In this document: in pieces, positions 11,006-22,700 of the stretch
Layout: each line of letters begins with the position of its first letter
Numbering within the stretch: the stretch's first letter is position 1
Source of the DNA: Copromyces sp. CBS 386.78
Taxonomy: Eukaryota; Ascomycota; Sordariomycetes; Sordariales; Sordariaceae
Reading direction: 5' to 3'
Assembly: GCA_030685235.1 (NCBI GenBank)
Contig: MU839100.1
Span: 372,001 to 436,000 of the forward strand
Length of the DNA: 64,000 nucleotides
The notes under the pieces: generated by a model
What the model was told of the DNA's origin: nothing
Seen by the model: only the letters and a program-made list of their open reading frames with translations
Databases searched by the model: none
Program-made: the position numbers and the translations under genes

Positions 11006-12427
11006 ATGCCGACCGATCCGCAAACCCCGCTTACAGCGGGATCAATTCTCAACCTTGATGTCCTCTTCAACAACCCCGTCTTTGCCGGTGGCATGGGCCT
11101 CGCCGGCCTTGGCGCCGCCGCCGCCTTTGGTCGCCGGGCTGCCATCCGCGGTGCCGGACTCCTGAAGCGTCAGATGCTGGTCAACGTCGAGATCAGCAAG
11201 CGTGATCCTTCCTACAACTGGGTCCTTGCCTGGCTGGCGCTGCCGCGAGACAACACCGGCTTCATCGCCCAACGACTGACGCGGCTCCGCAACCTCTCCG
11301 TCTCTACCACCACCAAGTCCATCAACCCCGGCAAGGACGAAGGGACCTCGCATGCTGATTTCCGCGTGCAACCCGGCTTTGGGCGCCACATCATCCGGCA
11401 CAAGCCGGGCGTGTACATCGCCGTGAACCGGGAGAAGGCGAGCACCACCCAGACGGCAACGGGCGAGCCGCACGAGACGCTGACCCTTACCCTCTTGTGG
11501 CCGCACCGCCATGTGCTGGGCGAGATCTTCACCGAGGCGCACGATATGGCGCACCGCTTCCACGAAGGCAAGACGGTCGTCTACACGGCGAAGCGCATGG
11601 AATGGATGCCGTTGGGCAAGCCCAGGCTCAAGCGGCCGCTTGGTAGCGTCATTCTCGACAAGGGCGTCAAGGAGAGCATCGTGGATGATGTCAAGGAGTT
11701 TTTGGCGTCCCAGCAGTGGTATACCGACAGAGGCGTGCCATTCCGCCGCGGCTACCTCCTTTACGGCCCGCCCGGTACGGGTAAGACGTCCTTCATTCAG
11801 GCGCTCGCGGGCGAGTTGGATTTTAGCGTTGCCATGATCAACCTCAGTGAGGTCGGGATCACGGACGATTTGCTGGCTCACCTGTTGACCCAACAGCCGG
11901 AGAAGAGCATTCTGGTGCTGGAGGACGTCGACGCGGCGCTCGTCAACCGGAGACCGAGGGAGTCTGACGGCTACAGCGGCGCCACAGTGACGTTTTCCGG
12001 TCTTCTGAACGCCCTAGACGGTTTGGCTGCCGGCGAAGACCGGATAGTTTTCATGACCACCAACCACATCGACCGCTTGGACCCGGCCCTGATCCGTCCG
12101 GGCCGTGTCGACATGATGATGCGCATTGGTGAGGCAACCAGACACCAGGCTGCCGAGATGTGGGATCGTTACTATGGTGACATTGACACGGACCATTCCG
12201 GGCGTGAGAGGTTCCTTAACAGGCTGGACGAGCTCGGACTCTTTGGCGAGAACAACCAGGACCCCGATGCGCCCAAGAGACATACTTCGACCGCAGCTAT
12301 CCAGGGTCTGTTCCAGTTTAACAAGAATGATATGGAAGGCGCCATCAACATGGCTGAGGGCTTGATCCCCAGGACCTTTGTGGCCGAGAACCCTCCAAAT
12401 GATGGCAGCATGAAGTCTCCGGCATAG
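11006..12427 (+). CDS. bcs1: BCS1, mitochondrial AAA translocase for the Rieske protein
   Basis: Intronless, 473 aa, the usual size of the family. BCS1 is an inner-membrane AAA ATPase that moves the folded Rieske Fe-S protein from the matrix into complex III. A hydrophobic Gly/Ala-rich transmembrane segment lies near residues 25-48 and is followed by a basic internal targeting stretch. The BCS1-specific domain (about 50-220) precedes the AAA module: Walker A GPPGTGKTS near 254, Walker B ILVLEDVD near 301, sensor 1 FMTTNHIDRLDPALIRPGRVD. The complex III subunit gene qcr9 lies 1.9 kb downstream, with pym between them on the other strand. Confidence 0.94.
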   Translation: MPTDPQTPLTAGSILNLDVLFNNPVFAGGMGLAGLGAAAAFGRRAAIRGAGLLKRQMLVNVEISKRDPSYNWVLAWLALPRDNTGFIAQRLTRLRNLSVSTTTKSINPGKDEGTSHADFRVQPGFGRHIIRHKPGVYIAVNREKASTTQTATGEPHETLTLTLLWPHRHVLGEIFTEAHDMAHRFHEGKTVVYTAKRMEWMPLGKPRLKRPLGSVILDKGVKESIVDDVKEFLASQQWYTDRGVPFRRGYLLYGPPGTGKTSFIQALAGELDFSVAMINLSEVGITDDLLAHLLTQQPEKSILVLEDVDAALVNRRPRESDGYSGATVTFSGLLNALDGLAAGEDRIVFMTTNHIDRLDPALIRPGRVDMMMRIGEATRHQAAEMWDRYYGDIDTDHSGRERFLNRLDELGLFGENNQDPDAPKRHTSTAAIQGLFQFNKNDMEGAINMAEGLIPRTFVAENPPNDGSMKSPA

Positions 12428-13181
12428 AGGTAGATGGGGATGGACAGTCTGGCACGAAGTAATGTACAATTATCTGTATAACAAGGCACGGCTCGAGAAT
12501 AGAAAGATACCCATTAGAGCAACTCGTTTCAGTTGCTAGGTTAACCATTCTGGCACTAGTGACAAGCCTATGAATAATATTCTATGTCCAGAAGAGGTAC
12601 ATGAAATATTACACCTGCTTTACTTATCATTGTCGTCATGTCAAGGTTATGGATGATGTGTCGTTTGCTCGAATGTGAACATTAGTTCTAGAGAGCATCA
12701 AAGACAGAGCTGGTTTGAAGAAGAGTAGAGTAGATAATACTTCCACTCATCAGTCTCGCTTGGAACCGTAGATTGACTGACGAACCCTGAACAGCCAACA
12801 TCATCCGAAGCCACCACTCGTCACCGTCGTCGCTTCTTTCCTTTCACCTCGACATTCTGCCTTGGAGGATTCGCCTCTACCTGGCGACAACATCCAGAGA
12901 GGCAAACTCTTTCCGTCCGGACATATTCATACAGCAACCCCACGTTCCCCGGGCCTCGAAGCGGGCACGCGGAGCGGGAGAAGGTTCAACGGTCGACGTG
13001 TAGTGCGACAAAGTTTTGAGAGGCTTGTCGGCTTAAACTCATGCTGTGCTCGGAGGTCATCGTGAGTCGAACGTGGCGTAATAACTGGACCGGCGGAGCA
13101 GTGTCCTGAAGATTCGACGATGGCATTTGCCGGCGTTGAACTGGGTGTAATATGATTATCTTCGCTGTCCACTTTCCTGCT
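12428..13181. other. Intergenic between convergent bcs1 and pym
   Basis: Holds the two 3' UTRs. The first 300 bases are AT-rich; 12780-12900 is pyrimidine-rich on the plus strand and looks leader-like, but no supported reading frame follows it other than frames antisense to pym. Confidence 0.45.
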
Positions 13182-13778
13182 TCAAGTCGAGTCCTCCTTT
13201 GCTTCGAACGAAGCCTTCGCAGTCTTCGGCTCCCCTTCAGAGTCGAAACCAAGGGCATCCAACTCCCGGATGAGCTCGTTGATCTTGATAACCTTGGCGA
13301 TCTGTTCCGGCAGCAACGACTCTCCGCCGTCCTTCTTGTCCTTCAGCTCCTTGGCCTGGCGGAGCTTCTTCTTCAAATTCCGGGCCTTCTTCTCCTTCTC
13401 AGCTTCCGGGTCGACCTCTTCGGGCTTGAGTGCAGGGGTCGCCACGGCAGCTGTCTTTTGGTCCTTGTCGTCTGTTTCGCCGGCTTCCTTTGCCTTCTTG
13501 CGCGCTTCCCGACGTTTGGCGTTCTTGTTGGCAGCCGCGCTGGACTGCTGGTCCGACTTGTCCTCCTTCAATCCCTCTGCGCCCGGCACTGGGCCCTTGC
13601 CGCGCTGGCGGAAGCCCTCGGCGGTGCGGTTCTTGTAGACTTCAACATCCTCAGGCGGGCGGTAGCCGGGGCGGACCTTGATGGCTTTTCTCGTGCTTCC
13701 GTCGGCTCTCTTAGATTCGGGGATAACACGTTCGCCATTTTGGTCGGTTATGATGCCTGAATTTGTCGGTTGAGACAT
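13182..13778 (-). CDS. pym: PYM (partner of Y14 and Mago, WIBG family)
   Basis: Intronless 198-aa protein. PYM binds the Mago-Y14 heterodimer of the exon junction complex on the ribosome and helps disassemble it in the cytoplasm. The N-terminal 50 residues contain the Mago-binding motif: GIITDQNGERVIPESKRADG, then STRKAIKVRPGYRPPEDVEVYKNR. The rest is a Lys/Glu/Ala-rich coiled-coil-like region (about 85-165) ending in the conserved short helix QIAKVIKINELIRELDALGF. ATG at 13778 places the Mago motif at the usual position right after the start. High intron usage in this genome fits retention of an EJC recycling factor. Confidence 0.92.
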   Translation of the reverse strand: MSQPTNSGIITDQNGERVIPESKRADGSTRKAIKVRPGYRPPEDVEVYKNRTAEGFRQRGKGPVPGAEGLKEDKSDQQSSAAANKNAKRREARKKAKEAGETDDKDQKTAAVATPALKPEEVDPEAEKEKKARNLKKKLRQAKELKDKKDGGESLLPEQIAKVIKINELIRELDALGFDSEGEPKTAKASFEAKEDST

Positions 13779-14339
13779 GGTTGAAGATGGTGGGATGATT
13801 GATGTTCGATGCTGAGGGGTTCGACTAGCGTAGGGTTACGGCGATGCCGTTCGACGAAGTAGTGAATTCCGTATATATTAAACAGTCGCGAGAAGGTCGA
13901 AGAAGTGATTGCGATTATTGATATGCCCAAATCTTAAACTCGGGTGTCGAGATTGTTGCTTGCGCAATGCGCACACGTTGATGCGGACCCGTCGGACACG
14001 TCAATTGGTATGGTTGTAGAGGCAAGAGATTGGAAAGTGAGGACGACGTTGTGGTTTCGATATCGATTCCACTTGCAGCTTGGCACACTTGTGAGCCAGG
14101 CGCCAACAGCCTTGGAGTCGTTTGGAGCAACTGGGTCATAGCTTCGACCAATCAGGGGAGCTGCATATGCTCCGGATGGTTCCGGCCGGCGCCATCTGCG
14201 ATCTTTCCAGGTTCCGCTGGGTCGGTTTTGTCCATTGCAACGAAAAACACCGTGATTGCTCGCGACGCCCTCTCCCGCACAACGTCACCGTTAGAGACGC
14301 AGCTGAACCACCGTTTACAGCCTCGGTAAATTTGTCAAA
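13779..14339. promoter_or_regulatory. Divergent promoter region of pym and qcr9
   Basis: The 561 bases separate two divergent starts. No specific site is claimed and no other gene is seen. Confidence 0.45.
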
Positions 14340-14845
14340 ATGGTGAGCATCTCTCCGCCCTTACGCCAATCCCGAGCGTGCCCATACTAATCGCGCATTC
14401 CCAATCTAGTCCACCCTCTACAAGCAAGTATCCCCGGAACGCCGAGCGCCATGCTCACCACGCCTTCCACCCCCCATCGGCCCGGCACAGGCCCCGGCCC
14501 CATCTCCCGGCCCAGACCCGACTCGAGCACCGATAGCTAACTTACACCCCAGCATCCTCTTCCGCAAGAACACCGCCTTCCTCGGCGCTGTCTTCGTCGG
14601 TGCCTTCGCCTTCGAGGTGTACGTACCCATGACAGCTGGATGAACATATAGCGAGGGATCATGTGTCACTGAACAATTATACTATTTAGGGCCTATGACA
14701 ACGGCATGGACAAGGTCTGGGACAAGATCAACAAGGGGGTACGAGACTACGACTGGATTCGAGACCGGTCTGGAACAATTGCTGACAAGGAGAATAGCGC
14801 CAATGGAAGGACATCCGCCACAAGTACGTCGAGGCTGAGGAGTAA
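14340..14845 (+). CDS. qcr9: QCR9, cytochrome bc1 complex subunit 9, five exons with micro-exons
   Basis: Encodes a 59-aa single-span subunit of complex III in the inner membrane. Exons: 14340-14342 (the ATG alone), 14410-14423 (14 nt), 14553-14618, 14690-14738, 14798-14845. Introns 1, 3 and 4 are GT-AG; intron 2 (14424-14552) has donor GCAAGT and acceptor CCCCAG. Splicing yields M-STLYNILFRKNTAFLGAV..., then a transmembrane segment VFVGAFAFEVAYDNGMDKVWD and the conserved NKGRQWKDIRHKYVEAEE tail, matching yeast QCR9 in length and layout. The two conserved residues at the GC junction (Asn-Ile, phase 2) are produced only if this donor is used; the nearby GT shifts frame. Four introns in a 180-nt coding sequence is dense even for this genome. 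Confidence 0.9.
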
Positions 14846-16748
14846 GCGGGACGACTTGAGAGGAACATATCAAGATATGGAAACGCCGATTCGATGGGGA
14901 TCAAGACGAAAGCCTCTGGGAGAAAGTGGGACGTGATCGACGGCCATTGATTGCTAGAGGAATGGACGACTTTTCCTGACGATTCTGCCTACCTGGCCCC
15001 TATTTCACCTTACTGTACAAAATCAGAACATTATTATGGCGAAAGACACCTAGACGAATGATCCATAGCACGACTACAAGGCTCGAGAGCAACAACACTT
15101 ACCCAACCATCTCTACCGGGTTTTGAAGCCGGGGAAACTCAACATGAAGCAAGCCCGGCGGCTGGACAAATCCACCTGGATTTCGGACGCATGTGTGGGC
15201 AATGTTTGCTTTCAAATCTCCCAGCGTTGCGTAGCAGGTTTAAGCGTTCGATGCTCATGTGGCTCTGAGCTGGCCTCCGCAATATTTGACGTCTTTATGC
15301 AGCAGCTTCGAGTGTCGGCCGGACGGCATGGATTTTGCACACCAAGCGCCAGCCCCTGACAAGCTACCTTAGCTGGCCCTGTGGCCTGTGGCATGCGGTA
15401 TGTAGAGGCAGTAGAGTATAAAGGTACTTACCGGCCGGTACTAGAATATGGTAATAATTCGGCGATGGACTCCTACTTGAATATGACCTACCAACTTTTC
15501 CATGTTCTGTCCCTACTTTTACCGGTACACTGGGAGGAACACGGTGATGGGTATGAAAAATGATGACTATCAATGTACGGTGCGGACGGGAGGTTGGTAA
15601 CAAGATGCTCGGCTACAGTGAAAGTACAAAGGTACCGTGACTTCTGAGGGTAAGCGTGGCCCAGTTGTAGTGTTTTTAGTTGCTCCTTAATAAGCAGTAC
15701 CGTGACGTACCTTTACGAGCGTCAATGCACCTTCTTGAGTTGGCGAAATACCGAATTTGCTGCAGGATCTTTTTCACAGATTCCGATAAGGACATGATGG
15801 GAATGAGCTATGGCAAAAAGTGTCGGGAGCTTCAGACCGTGCAGACCTAAACATCGGTCCGACGCGGACTTATATACATCTTCCTGCATCGAATTCGGCT
15901 GTTGTAAATGGCACCAACGGAACTCACAATGGATAAGCAGCAGCCATAAAAGCCCGATAAAATCCCCCCCCACAGGATCTGCAATTGAGAAGGAACTTAA
16001 GGAACGGTCATGACGGTGTTGGTCGACAGAAGCCAATCCACCGACGAGTCACAGAACGCCACCTTGACTTCGCACTCTTCAAAGCCAGCCCCACGAAAAG
16101 GGAAAGCTGCCCTGTAACCGGGTACCAACAAGAAGCCAAGACCGCTGCGTCTTAATCAACAGCCCAGCTCGCCCAGGTACAAGGCCCGATATTCAAAAAG
16201 TCCGACTGCCCGCCCTCCGCTGCCAACGATCATACTGGACGGGAAGGGGAAGAAAGGAACCAGAATAATACATTTACCATCCAACTCCCACGTCACAGAC
16301 AGAACCACATTCTTTGAGGCGGCACCAACCATTCAAAGCCGATACATAACCAGGGTGCCTGCCTTATCGCTGGCTCCGTCTACCCCGCGATCCCTCTACC
16401 GTGCTGGTCATCGCCCTCAGCTCAGGCCCTCTTTTCGCCCATCTTCTTACCGGTCTGGAACCCTCCTCAAATTTCGAGCGCAAACAAGCGGTGGACGCTT
16501 CAGATAGGATCCTTGGATACATACTCCTACACCTCTCGTCAGTGATCTCCTGTCTAGCGCATCACCATCATCATCATACCCTCAAGACATCGACATCATC
16601 TGCATCCAACTCCCAAACACCCACCCCTAGACAACTTGTTTAAGCACAACACTGACATCGACAAAGATTCCGCTTCCGAACCCGATAACGCCACCTGGAT
16701 GTCTATCTCGAGCGCTACATAGACCCGACCACCGACGATTCTTCCACC
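14846..16748. other. Intergenic, qcr9 3' end to ubr1 leader
   Basis: No gene supported. The last few hundred bases (from about 16300) are pyrimidine-rich and are probably the ubr1 promoter and leader; they contain a CAT-repeat patch near 16561-16579 and a possible 7-codon upstream ORF at 16699-16722. Confidence 0.5.
16699..16722 (+). promoter_or_regulatory. Possible 7-codon uORF in the ubr1 leader
   Basis: ATG at 16699 reads seven codons to TAG at 16720-16722, ending 26 bases before the ubr1 ATG. If the transcript starts upstream, ribosomes would meet this short frame first. The transcription start is unknown. Confidence 0.3.
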
Positions 16749-19700
16749 ATGGAAGCCCCGATGTCGACACAGGAGCAACAGCTCTGCCAGGCCTTGCTGG
16801 CGATGCCTGGCAAGTACCGATACCGCTATAGCGAAGAGGCATCGCGCGAACTTCTTCTCACCCTTTTCTGGTCCATGGCCGGTGGGAAAGATGAATACAT
16901 GAAGCTCTTCTTTCCCCAAGGGGACCCACGAAACACTTCCCTCAAGCTCAGAGATGCCCAAGGTGCGGTCGAGGGCGCCGAATACACCGAAGCCGCCCGT
17001 GGCAAGGCCTGTGGTCACATCTTCAAACAAGGAGAGGCATCGTATGCGTGCAAGACTTGTAGCGCAGACGATACCTGCTGCCTGTGCAGCAAATGCTTCG
17101 AAGCCACCGATCACACAGGCCATATGGTCCGGATCAGCATCTCACCCGGAAACAGCGGGTGTTGCGACTGCGGAGATTTGGAGGCGTGGAAGCGGCCCAT
17201 GTTTTGCACAATACATTCCATGTGGGAGGGTGACCGTGACAAGGGCAAAGGAAAGGAGACAGGTCTTCCGGAGGATCTGGTCAGGAATATCAGGATGACC
17301 ATCGGCCGCGTCTTCGACTACATGTGCGACGTCATCTCTTGTGCCCCCGAGCAGCTTCGCCAAACCAAAACCGTTCAGTCTATCCGGGAGGATGAGAGGC
17401 TTTCGAGGTTATCGTCGACCTACTGTGGTGGAGAGACCGACTCACCGGGGGAGTATGCCGTTCTACTGTGGAACGATGAGAAGCACACAGTGGTCGACGT
17501 GCGTGACCAAGTGGCTCGGGCTTGCAACACTACGCTGGCCAATGGCTTGAAAGCTGCTTACGAGACCGACGCCATCGGTAGGAGTATCCTGATGTACGAC
17601 AGCAGTTTGGAAAAGCTGCTCGAAGTAGCCGAGATACTCGAGAGGATAAGGGTTACCGTCACCATTCGCTCCTCTAGGGATACCTTCAGAGAGCAAATGT
17701 GCGGCACGATAATTGAGTGGCTTAGAGATATCTCCGGCTGCCAAGTTGGCCATGATCACCAGATTTTGAGAAACATCGTGTGCGAGGAAATGCTTAAGCC
17801 TTGGAGGAAAGGTAGTCCTGCGGCTCATGCCATCGTCGGCAAGGACGGCATTGATGACGAAGACCGCATTGATCAAGAAGATAATGCACCGAGCGGGTTC
17901 TACGAGCAGCAGGGCAGGCTTCTGCTTCAGGCACGTCAAGCTGCCCGTAGGATGGCAGAGGCTCGTGAGGCTGGCGATGATGAAGGGGACGATGATGACG
18001 AAGACGGGGATGAGATCATTGTTTCTGGTGGAGAGATGGATGAAGATGAGGATGATGACGAAGACGTCATGATGCTTGACGAACAAGGTGACGCGGCCGG
18101 GGATGATGTAGCCATGATCGACTGGCGAGAAGTTCGGGTGGTGCAGGTAGTCCCCGCCACTGCTGCTGGCCATCCTCCTCCGCCACCTCCCCCTCCGGCA
18201 CCGGCTACTGCTACGGCTCATCGACGAACCATTCGGGAACGTGAGCATACTCCTGATGATTCCGATACCGCCGAGCCGCTCATCGCGCCGAATATCTACA
18301 CCAAGGCCCATCTCGACATCCCCAAGACCCCAGGCAGTCCGAAAGCCAAGACATCGCCTCCAAATCCTGGGCGTTACTGGTTGCAGACTCCTGCTGGCTA
18401 CGTGGAAGAGAAGGATATTCCGGTTGCAGAAGACCTCTTTGAGCGTGTCCGTCTAGACTGGCTGATATTATTTGATCTGCGGATGTGGAAGAAGGTTCGC
18501 TGTGATCTTCGGTCATTATACATTTCAACCGTCGTCACGATCCCCGAGTTCAAACGTGTACTTGGCTTGCGGTTTGCTGGCCTCTACACCACCCTGGCTC
18601 AGTTGTATCTTATTGGAGATCGTGAGCCTGATCACTCTATTATCAACATCTCCTTGCAGATGTTGACAACTCCTTCCATCACCGCTGAAATTGTTGAGCG
18701 GGGAAATTTCCTTACCAGTCTGATGGCCATTCTTTACACATTCCTGACTACTCGCCAAGTGGGACATCCCTGGGACGTGGCGAGCAACGCAGTTTTGTCC
18801 TTTGATTCAGGCTCGGTTACGAACCGGCGCATGTATCATTTCTTCCTAGATCTCAAGTATCTCTTTGGATCCCCCCATGTCCAGGAACGCCTTCGAACTG
18901 AGGAGCGGTATATGATGCAGTTCCTCGATCTCGTCAAGTTACATCAAGGCATTTGCCCGAACGTTCGGGCTGTCGGTGAACACGTCGAGTACGAGACAGA
19001 TAGTTGGATTAGCGCATCTCTTGTCACACGCGAGATCAACAGACTCTGCAGACAGTTCGCTCAATCCTTCCGAAACGTCAAGGAACACAGTTTGCAGTAT
19101 GTCAATAATGCAATCAGACTGGCGGCAAAAGTTACTATTATCAACTCCCTTGGTGCTGAGCGTCACCGGTTCAACCAGTCGGAAATCAAGGAAGAGATTT
19201 CGTTCAGAAACCTTACAGATTTCGAGTTTGAGCCACCCGGGCGAAGCTTCAAGGTCGTCCACTTTGTGGTGGAAGAACAGCCTATCAGTTTCCATCATGC
19301 TCTTCACTACACCTTGTCGTGGCTTATCGAGTGTGGCAAGTCGATGAACATCGACGACCTGCGGAAACTCCTTACCTTCGAAACCACCGACTTGCTGGCA
19401 AAGCCCCAGCCGATGGGTCGAAAGTCGATGCCTCGCGGTAACTTCACGCCGGAAGATTACCTCCTTGCGGTCTTTGATTTCCCGCTCAGGGTATGTGCTT
19501 GGCTTGCGCAGATGAAGGCGGGCATGTGGGTCAGGAATGGTTTGAGCTTGCGTCACCAAGGAGGGACTTACCGCGGCGTGAGCCAAAGAGATGTTTCCCA
19601 CAATAGGGACGTATTTCTGTTGCAGACCGCTCTTGTTGTCTGCGACCCCAGCCGCGTTCTTGCCTCGATTGTCGACCGCTATGGCATGGAGAAGTGGATC

Positions 19701-22700
19701 AAAGGATTCTTTGAACAAAAGTCCAAGGCGCAAGATGACAATCAACATTTGGATGTTGTAGAAGACATGCTTCATCTGCTCGTCGTCCTCGTCAGCGACC
19801 GTACATCTCTTACGCAAAATGAAGATGAAGTCAGCCCCTCCAACGCGGCCACGCGCCTCAAAGCCAGCCCACTCATCGCGGCTATGCGCCGTGACCTTAC
19901 GCACGTCCTCTGCTTCAAGCCGTTGTCGTTCTCGGAGATCTGCAACAAACTGCCGGACAAGTTCCATGAGCACGAGGATTTCCACAAGCTGTTGGACGAG
20001 ATGACAATTTACAAGGCACCTGAGGGGCTGACAGACGTTGGTACCTTTGAGCTCAAGCCAGAGTTCATTGAGGATGTAGACCCTTACATCGCGCACTACA
20101 ACAAGAATCAACGCGAAGAGTCAGAAATGGCATGGCGCAAGTGCATGGCTAAGAAGGCTGGCCAGTCGATTGAGGATGTCGTGTATGAGCCCAATCTTCG
20201 TCCAATCACCTCTGGAATATTTGCCGGACTGTCTGATTTCACCAGGACCGGCATGTTCGCCCAGATCATCTACTACTCCCTGCTCTATACTCTCACATCC
20301 TCCAAGTTTACGCCCCAGGTCCCCACGACTCGGGTTGAGACCTTCCTCCAGGTCGTCCTGCACCTGATCTTGATCGCCATCAAGGAAGATAAAACATCGG
20401 TGCATGATGTTCAGCGACCGTCATTCGTCTATCGTTCTCTCAATCACCAGGCTCGCAGCAACTTCATGCCAGAGAACCCGACGGCAAAGACTATCGTGGC
20501 ACTCTTGAACCTGCTTAGTGCCGAAGATGCTTTCAAGACGGTTCACCCGAAGATCAACCTGATTCTGAAAAAGATGCGGAAACAGCGGCCCGTGGACTTC
20601 GAGTGTGCTTACCGTAGCCTTGGTCTATCAGTAGACCACATCGACACTGGCATGCCCGACAGCCAGAACACTGATGAGGAGCGCGAGAAGAAGAAGAAGG
20701 CTGCACTCGCCCGTCAAGCTCGTGTTATGGCGCAGTTCCAGGCCCAGCAAAAGAGTTTCATGGAGAAGCAAGGAGAAATTGACTGGGGTGACGTGGACGA
20801 TATCGATGAGGACGAGGACATGCCAGCTGCTGAGGAGCATAAGAACTTCTGGAAGTATCCATCAGGGACATGCATTCTGTGCCAGGAAGATACAGATGAT
20901 CGTCGCCTTTACGGATCTTTCGCCTTCTTCACTGAGAGCAACATTTATCGGCAGACTGATCTCCAAGATCCGGATTTCGTGAGGGAAGCGTTCAAAACAC
21001 CTGAAAACTTGGACAGGTCTGCCGAGAGTATCCGGCCCTTTGGAGTTGCCCATGAGAACCGCCAGGTTGTTCAAAAGGTTAACCAGGAGGGAGAGATATT
21101 CGAGGATGAGCGATCCGTCATCGGCAAAGGCTTCCCGTCGCACCTGTCTCGTTCCGGCCCTGTTTCGACAGGGTGCGGCCATATCATGCATTATGGTTGC
21201 TTCGAAGCATACTTTGATGCGACCGTACGCCGCCATAACCAGCAGATTGCAAGACACCCTCCCGAGGACACGAATAGGTTGGAGTTTGTGTGCCCCTTGT
21301 GCAAGGCCCTAGGCAATGCATTCCTCCCCATCGTCTGGAAAGGACAAGAAGAATCTTACCCTGGTCCCTTGTCACCAACTGAGTTCTTCAACTCGTGGCT
21401 GGACAAACAGCTGCATTCTGCATATTACGTCCTGGGAGCGGCAAGGCCTGAAGACCAAATCCAGCATTCCTTTGCATCATACACGTCGAAAACAATGGTC
21501 CACAATCTTGCCGAAGATTCGTCTCAGCTGTTCGGTGAAGCGTGGGTAGACCTGGGGGCTCGGTCAAGGTCAAGTGGGACGCCATTCAGCGACTCCTTTT
21601 CGATTATCTCAGCTACTGAGACTAGCAGCCGAGGGGCAACTCCTGCTGAGGGGAACAGCATGATGAGAGAGCTGGTCTCTGCATACCGTCGCCTTCGAGA
21701 CACCTTGCGGAAAAATGGCATCAACTCGCACCATGACCTTCCGGAGACTGTGCGAGATGACGAGCTGGCCTGCAGTGACGCTCTGGCTCGCTCGGTTGGC
21801 TTTTCTATTGCGGCTATTGAGATTCAGCAGCGCGGGGTGGAAGCGGACTATGGAATGACCCTACTCGAGAAGATTCCTGAACAGGTCCTCACCCACCTCC
21901 GTATCCTGACCGAGACCGTAACCACTTTCATTACTGTCGGTGGGCTTAGAGAGGCTGGCGACAACAGGATCGATACCGAGTTCCGGAGAGACAGCGAACG
22001 TCAGCATTGCCAGTTATTCATTTCACAGTACAAGGGAGCCGAAACCGACAACGCCAGACAACCTTTTCAGGAGTATCCACCGCTTCTCAGCCAAGATCCT
22101 TTCGTTTTCTTGTGCGAATGTGTCTTTGGCGTTGTCCCGGCACAGAAGTTTGAAATCGCCCACATCGTGAGGCTTTGCTACCTTGCCGAGATTACCAAGG
22201 TGGTTTACCATATGGGTCGCAACATGCCTGCCACTATGTGGCTGTCGAAGATTTTCAGCGACCGCAAAGACGAAATGTCGCCCGAACTGGCTAACTTCGC
22301 TTCCTTCTGCGAGACAGTCGTACGAATGGACCTGGGCTTCTCCGAGAGCTACAGGGTCCAAGGCTCTGCTGGGGAAAACAAGGCATTTGACCAACCTGGC
22401 TTGGACAGCTGGGAGGGTTGGTACCGGTTCATCAGGAACTACGCGCTCACTTTTCTTCGCAAGTGCGCCATCCTGCTTTACGCAAGGTACAACGTCGATT
22501 TCAACAGCCGCCTCTCGCCCAATCCCGAGCAGAAGGAGCTCGAGCGCCTTACCGAGACACTGAAACTCCCCTCGTTTGACGCAGTGCTGGCTTCCCTCAC
22601 GCCAAACTCTGGAATCTCCCAGCTCGTATCTGGTTGGATAGAGCATCAGACGTCCTGGGGCGCAGAACATCCAACCCTCGCCGCTGACAACAAGACCTTG

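Noticed and set aside
11042..11893. 283-codon minus-strand frame
   Set aside because: Antisense to bcs1, which has clear AAA motifs on the other strand.
13152..13760. 202-codon plus-strand frame
   Set aside because: Antisense to pym with the same Leu-rich artefact; no start context or motif.
14424..14430. A GT donor a few bases downstream instead of the GC donor in qcr9
   Set aside because: Using the GT at 14428 shifts the following exon out of the conserved ILFRKNTAF frame.
18939..20111. 390-codon open frame on the minus strand
   Set aside because: It lies wholly antisense to ubr1, shows no family motif and follows from codon bias of the sense gene.
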